This document shows positions 5,110 through 6,211 of a stretch of DNA of 6,211 nucleotides, in pieces. Numbering within the stretch: position 1 is the first letter of the stretch; the number at the start of each line of letters is the position of its first letter. Source of the DNA: DATCVA01 sp036567205 (GTDB lineage Bacteria; Pseudomonadota; Gammaproteobacteria; Burkholderiales; Burkholderiaceae_B); contig DATCVA010000228.1 of the NCBI GenBank assembly GCA_036567205.1, forward strand, positions 1 to 6,211, in the 5' to 3' direction. Below the pieces are notes generated by a model, which was not told where the DNA came from, did not search any database, and worked only from the letters and a program-made list of their open reading frames with translations. The translations under genes and the position numbers were made by a program.

Positions 5110-5127
5110 TGGTGGCGCATCCCTGAT
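5110..5127 (-). repeat. att-like direct repeat within intact tRNA-Met
   Basis: This is the partner of the repeat at 2629-2646, with 18 of 18 bases identical. It covers the 3' part of the T-arm, the 3' acceptor strand and CCA of the intact tRNA. Confidence 0.85.
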
Positions 5128-5186
5128 TCGAACAGGGGACCTGCGGATTATGATTCCGTCGCTCTAACCGGCTGAGCTAATGCGCC
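5110..5186 (-). tRNA. tRNA-Met (CAT anticodon), encoded CCA
   Basis: The 77-nt minus-strand sequence folds into a full cloverleaf: acceptor GGCGCAT/ATGCGCC, D-stem GCTC/GAGC, T-stem CCCTG/CAGGG with TTCGAAT loop, and 3' ACCA in the DNA. The anticodon loop ATCATAA gives CAT. The anticodon stem is four base pairs plus an A27-C43 mismatch. Elongator Met is the likely identity. A lysidine-modified Ile(CAT) tRNA is the alternative and cannot be excluded by eye. Its 3' 18 nt serve as the islet's attachment site, and the gene has been restored to full length after integration. Confidence 0.93.
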
Positions 5187-5212
5187 AACGAAGTCCAAAA
5201 TTCTAGCACATC
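5187..5212 (-). promoter_or_regulatory. tRNA-Met promoter (-10 region)
   Basis: On the minus strand TGCTAGAAT is an extended -10 box (TAGAAT at 5200-5205 preceded by TG), 13 bases before the tRNA's first G. No convincing -35 box is seen, which extended -10 promoters can tolerate. A short G-poor leader separates it from the tRNA. Confidence 0.55.
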
Positions 5213-5309
5213 TGAAAATAAAATGTTTGCGGGAACACTTTGTATAAATTTTATTTGTGCTTTATGGGTATGCTGGTGCATGCAATATTTAAATCGTTGC
5301 GCCACACAA

Positions 5310-5420
5310 TTAAAGACCCCGCCTTCTGGCGGGGTCCTACTGCCTGGTAGCAGTTAACACCTGCGAGACGAGGTGTTTTATGAACTGCCTCGAGGGCAGT
5401 TAACCTGCCATTAGGGCAGT
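5310..5420 (-). ncRNA. Candidate small RNA: array of four hairpins ending in a terminator
   Basis: On the minus strand TTGCAA (5450-5455), a 17-bp spacer and TATTGT (5427-5432) form a plausible promoter with transcription starting near 5420. The roughly 110-nt product would fold into four consecutive small hairpins (plus coordinates 5405-5419, 5383-5401, 5356-5377, 5339-5354) and then a 9-bp GC-rich stem (5315-5336) followed by TTTAATT. Three of the hairpins share the CTGC/GCAG stem core, and GTTAAC recurs between hairpins (5353-5358, 5399-5404 and 5423-5428). No open frame fits. Alternatives are a structured 3' end of a longer minus-strand transcript or a leader of the lipoprotein gene on the plus strand. 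No known RNA family is recognised. Confidence 0.45.
5315..5336 (-). terminator. Rho-independent terminator hairpin, minus strand
   Basis: GACCCCGCC and GGCGGGGTC form a perfect 9-bp stem with a 4-base loop. On the minus strand it is followed by TTTAATT, a modest T-tract. On the plus strand no T-tract follows. It would end the candidate small RNA or any leftward transcript from further right. Confidence 0.65.
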
Positions 5421-5475
5421 GAGTTAACAATAGATCAAATTTTTTTCTTTTGCAACTAGCTTTTTATCTGAAATT

Positions 5476-5637
5476 ATGACGAAATTGTTATTTATTGTAA
5501 CTGGATTGTTGGTGCTGCTTGGCGGTTGCAAGGCACTGTCACCCGGCGCTTCGGAAGGGGCTTCAAGCTCTCGCTCCGGGGTCGAGTTCTATGGGGTTGT
5601 GGATGTCGGTGTCGGCACGCAAAGCATATCTGAGTAA
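5476..5637 (+). CDS. Small predicted lipoprotein, 53 aa
   Basis: This frame is short but has a clear type II signal peptide: MTKL, a hydrophobic run of about a dozen residues, and the lipobox L-G-G-C with C18 as the lipidated cysteine. The mature 36 residues are a small-residue linker (Ser/Ala/Gly) and GVEFYGVVDVGVGTQS, resembling the first beta strand of Burkholderiales porins (S-x-x-LYGxxDxGxx). The +2 residue after cysteine is Lys, not Asp, so by the Asp+2 rule it would be expected to go to the outer membrane. I do not know its function. No good Shine-Dalgarno sequence is visible; a T-rich tract precedes it. It converges with the glutamate synthase-like gene, with 34 bases between stops. 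A 10-bp inverted repeat spans its stop. Confidence 0.65.
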   Translation: MTKLLFIVTGLLVLLGGCKALSPGASEGASSSRSGVEFYGVVDVGVGTQSISE

Positions 5638-5650
5638 ATTGCTTTGCGTG
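5616..5650. other. Inverted repeat spanning the lipoprotein stop codon
   Basis: CACGCAAAGC (5616-5625) and GCTTTGCGTG (5641-5650) form a perfect 10-bp stem with a 15-base loop that contains the TAA stop. It lies between convergent genes and could protect or end both transcripts. There is no T-tract on either side, so a simple intrinsic terminator is not supported. Confidence 0.4.
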
Positions 5651-5671
5651 GCGTTGCAAAAGACCTTTGCG

Positions 5672-6211
5672 CTAAGCGGGTACAGACTCTTGATTGGTGT
5701 CGGCGCGGTGGCTGGCCGTATGGCTGGAAAGCGCCGCGCTCAAGCTATAAAGGGGCGCAAAGGATTCGGCCTGGGCCATGGGCCAGCCAACCCTGAAAAT
5801 GGTTTGCCTGTATTTTCCTTCAAGCAGCTCGCCTTTTTCCAGATCTGGAAACAATGCCGATAATACGCGCACCTCGCTATTGGATATTCGTCGTGCGATG
5901 TGATGAGGGCGTAGCTCGCCGGGATGGGTAAGGCCAGCTGCGCCCAGCAGTTCGGCCAACGCGCCAAGGGTATTGGCATGAAAGCTGGCTACCCTCTGGG
6001 ACTTGTCGCTGACGACCAGGGCTTCCTGGCGCTTTGGGTCTTGTGTCGTGACGCCGGTGGGGCATTTTCCAGTATGGCAGGCTTGCGCCTGAATGCAGCC
6101 CACGGCGAACATGAACGCGCGGGCGCTGTTGCACCAGTCGGCGCCAAGGGCCATGATGCGCGTCATGTCGAAGGCACTGATCACTTTGCCCGAGGCGCCT
6201 AGTTTAATTTG
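5672..6211 (-). CDS. FMN-binding glutamate synthase family protein, C-terminal part (partial)
   Basis: The window holds the last 179 residues; the gene continues past the right edge. The sequence KLGASGKVISAFDM, then MALGADWCNSARAFMFAVGC, followed by IQAQACHTGKCPTGV is the signature of the glutamate synthase synthase domain. C39, C45 and C50 of this fragment (C-x5-C-x4-C) match the 3Fe-4S cluster cysteines of GltB. Stand-alone proteins of this family (about 500-550 residues, without the glutaminase domain) bind FMN and the cluster; their substrate is generally not established, so I do not call it gltB. After the cluster comes an alpha-helical tail (NTLGALAELLGAAGL, HPGELRPHHIARR) and a loose end, RADTNQESVPA, before TAG. 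The GTG at 6184 is internal, not a start. It looks intact in the visible part. Confidence 0.88.
   Translation of the reverse strand, partial: QIKLGASGKVISAFDMTRIMALGADWCNSARAFMFAVGCIQAQACHTGKCPTGVTTQDPKRQEALVVSDKSQRVASFHANTLGALAELLGAAGLTHPGELRPHHIARRISNSEVRVLSALFPDLEKGELLEGKYRQTIFRVGWPMAQAESFAPLYSLSAALSSHTASHRADTNQESVPA

Larger units (their letters stand above)
2629..5127. mobile_element. Decayed tRNA-Met-inserted genomic islet (about 2.5 kb)
   Basis: The islet is bounded by the 18-bp tRNA 3' repeats at 2629-2646 and 5110-5127. Inside are an integrase remnant close to the tRNA end, toxin-antitoxin genes, an orphan JAMM protease and relics, a typical cargo. No replication, transfer or excision gene is visible, and the integrase lacks its catalytic domain, so the islet is probably immobile. 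It may be the deletion-reduced remainder of a larger island. Confidence 0.75.

Noticed and set aside
5339..5419. Repeated CTGC/GCAG units considered as a CRISPR array
   Set aside because: Units are only 5-7 bp arms of separate hairpins, with no constant repeat of 25 bases or more, no regular spacers and no cas genes.
5447..5662. CTTTTGCAAC (5447-5456) and GTTGCAAAAG (5653-5662) as inverted repeats bounding a mobile unit around the lipoprotein
   Set aside because: A 10-bp inverted match is expected by chance several times in a window this size, and there is no transposase or target duplication.
5519..5863. Plus-strand open frame of 114 codons
   Set aside because: It overlaps the lipoprotein in another frame and is antisense to the glutamate synthase-like C-terminus; no start signal or family match.

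Overview
The window looks like a piece of a betaproteobacterial chromosome, most likely Burkholderiales and probably Alcaligenaceae-like. This rests on protein style (LysR regulator, LigB dioxygenase, FMN-type glutamate synthase, short porin-like lipoprotein) and moderate-to-high GC, so the family-level guess is inference. The best-supported story is a small, decayed genomic islet inserted at the 3' end of a tRNA-Met gene.

Layout. Positions 1-680 hold relics: a glutathione S-transferase fragment running off the left edge and an unrecognised 58-codon frame with a good ribosome-binding site. At 680-2541 lies an intact divergent pair, an extradiol-type (LigB/DODA) dioxygenase on the minus strand and a LysR regulator on the plus strand, with a 158-bp shared control region. 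At 2592-2646 a minus-strand terminator is followed by an isolated 18-nt copy of the 3' end of a tRNA. The intact tRNA-Met(CAT) sits 2.5 kb away at 5110-5186 (minus) and contains the same 18 nt.

The DNA between the two tRNA copies (2647-5109) has the contents expected of an integrated element. It carries an intact ccdA-ccdB toxin-antitoxin operon, a 5' stub of a Phd-like antitoxin, and a JAMM/JAB-domain metalloprotease gene on the opposite strand. It also carries a second, badly frameshifted copy of the ccdB-end/phd-start unit, a frameshifted Phd antitoxin, and the N-terminal remnant of a tyrosine integrase with an in-frame TGA. The element also appears to have brought its own 14-bp terminator hairpin next to the tRNA 3' end, replacing the one it displaced.

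Right of the tRNA (5187-6211) there is a cluster of four short hairpins plus a terminator, with a promoter-like sequence reading leftward. I propose this as a small RNA candidate. Next come a 53-aa predicted lipoprotein on the plus strand and, convergent with it, the C-terminal part of an FMN-binding glutamate synthase family protein that runs off the right edge.

How the parts may work together: ccdAB could stabilise an islet that can no longer move by itself, since its integrase is broken. The JAMM protease resembles the last cistron of an operon whose upstream part was lost. No complete new multi-gene system is present. The notable content is the tRNA-bounded defence/addiction islet, the orphan JAMM gene between two ccdB-phd copies, and the hairpin-array RNA candidate.
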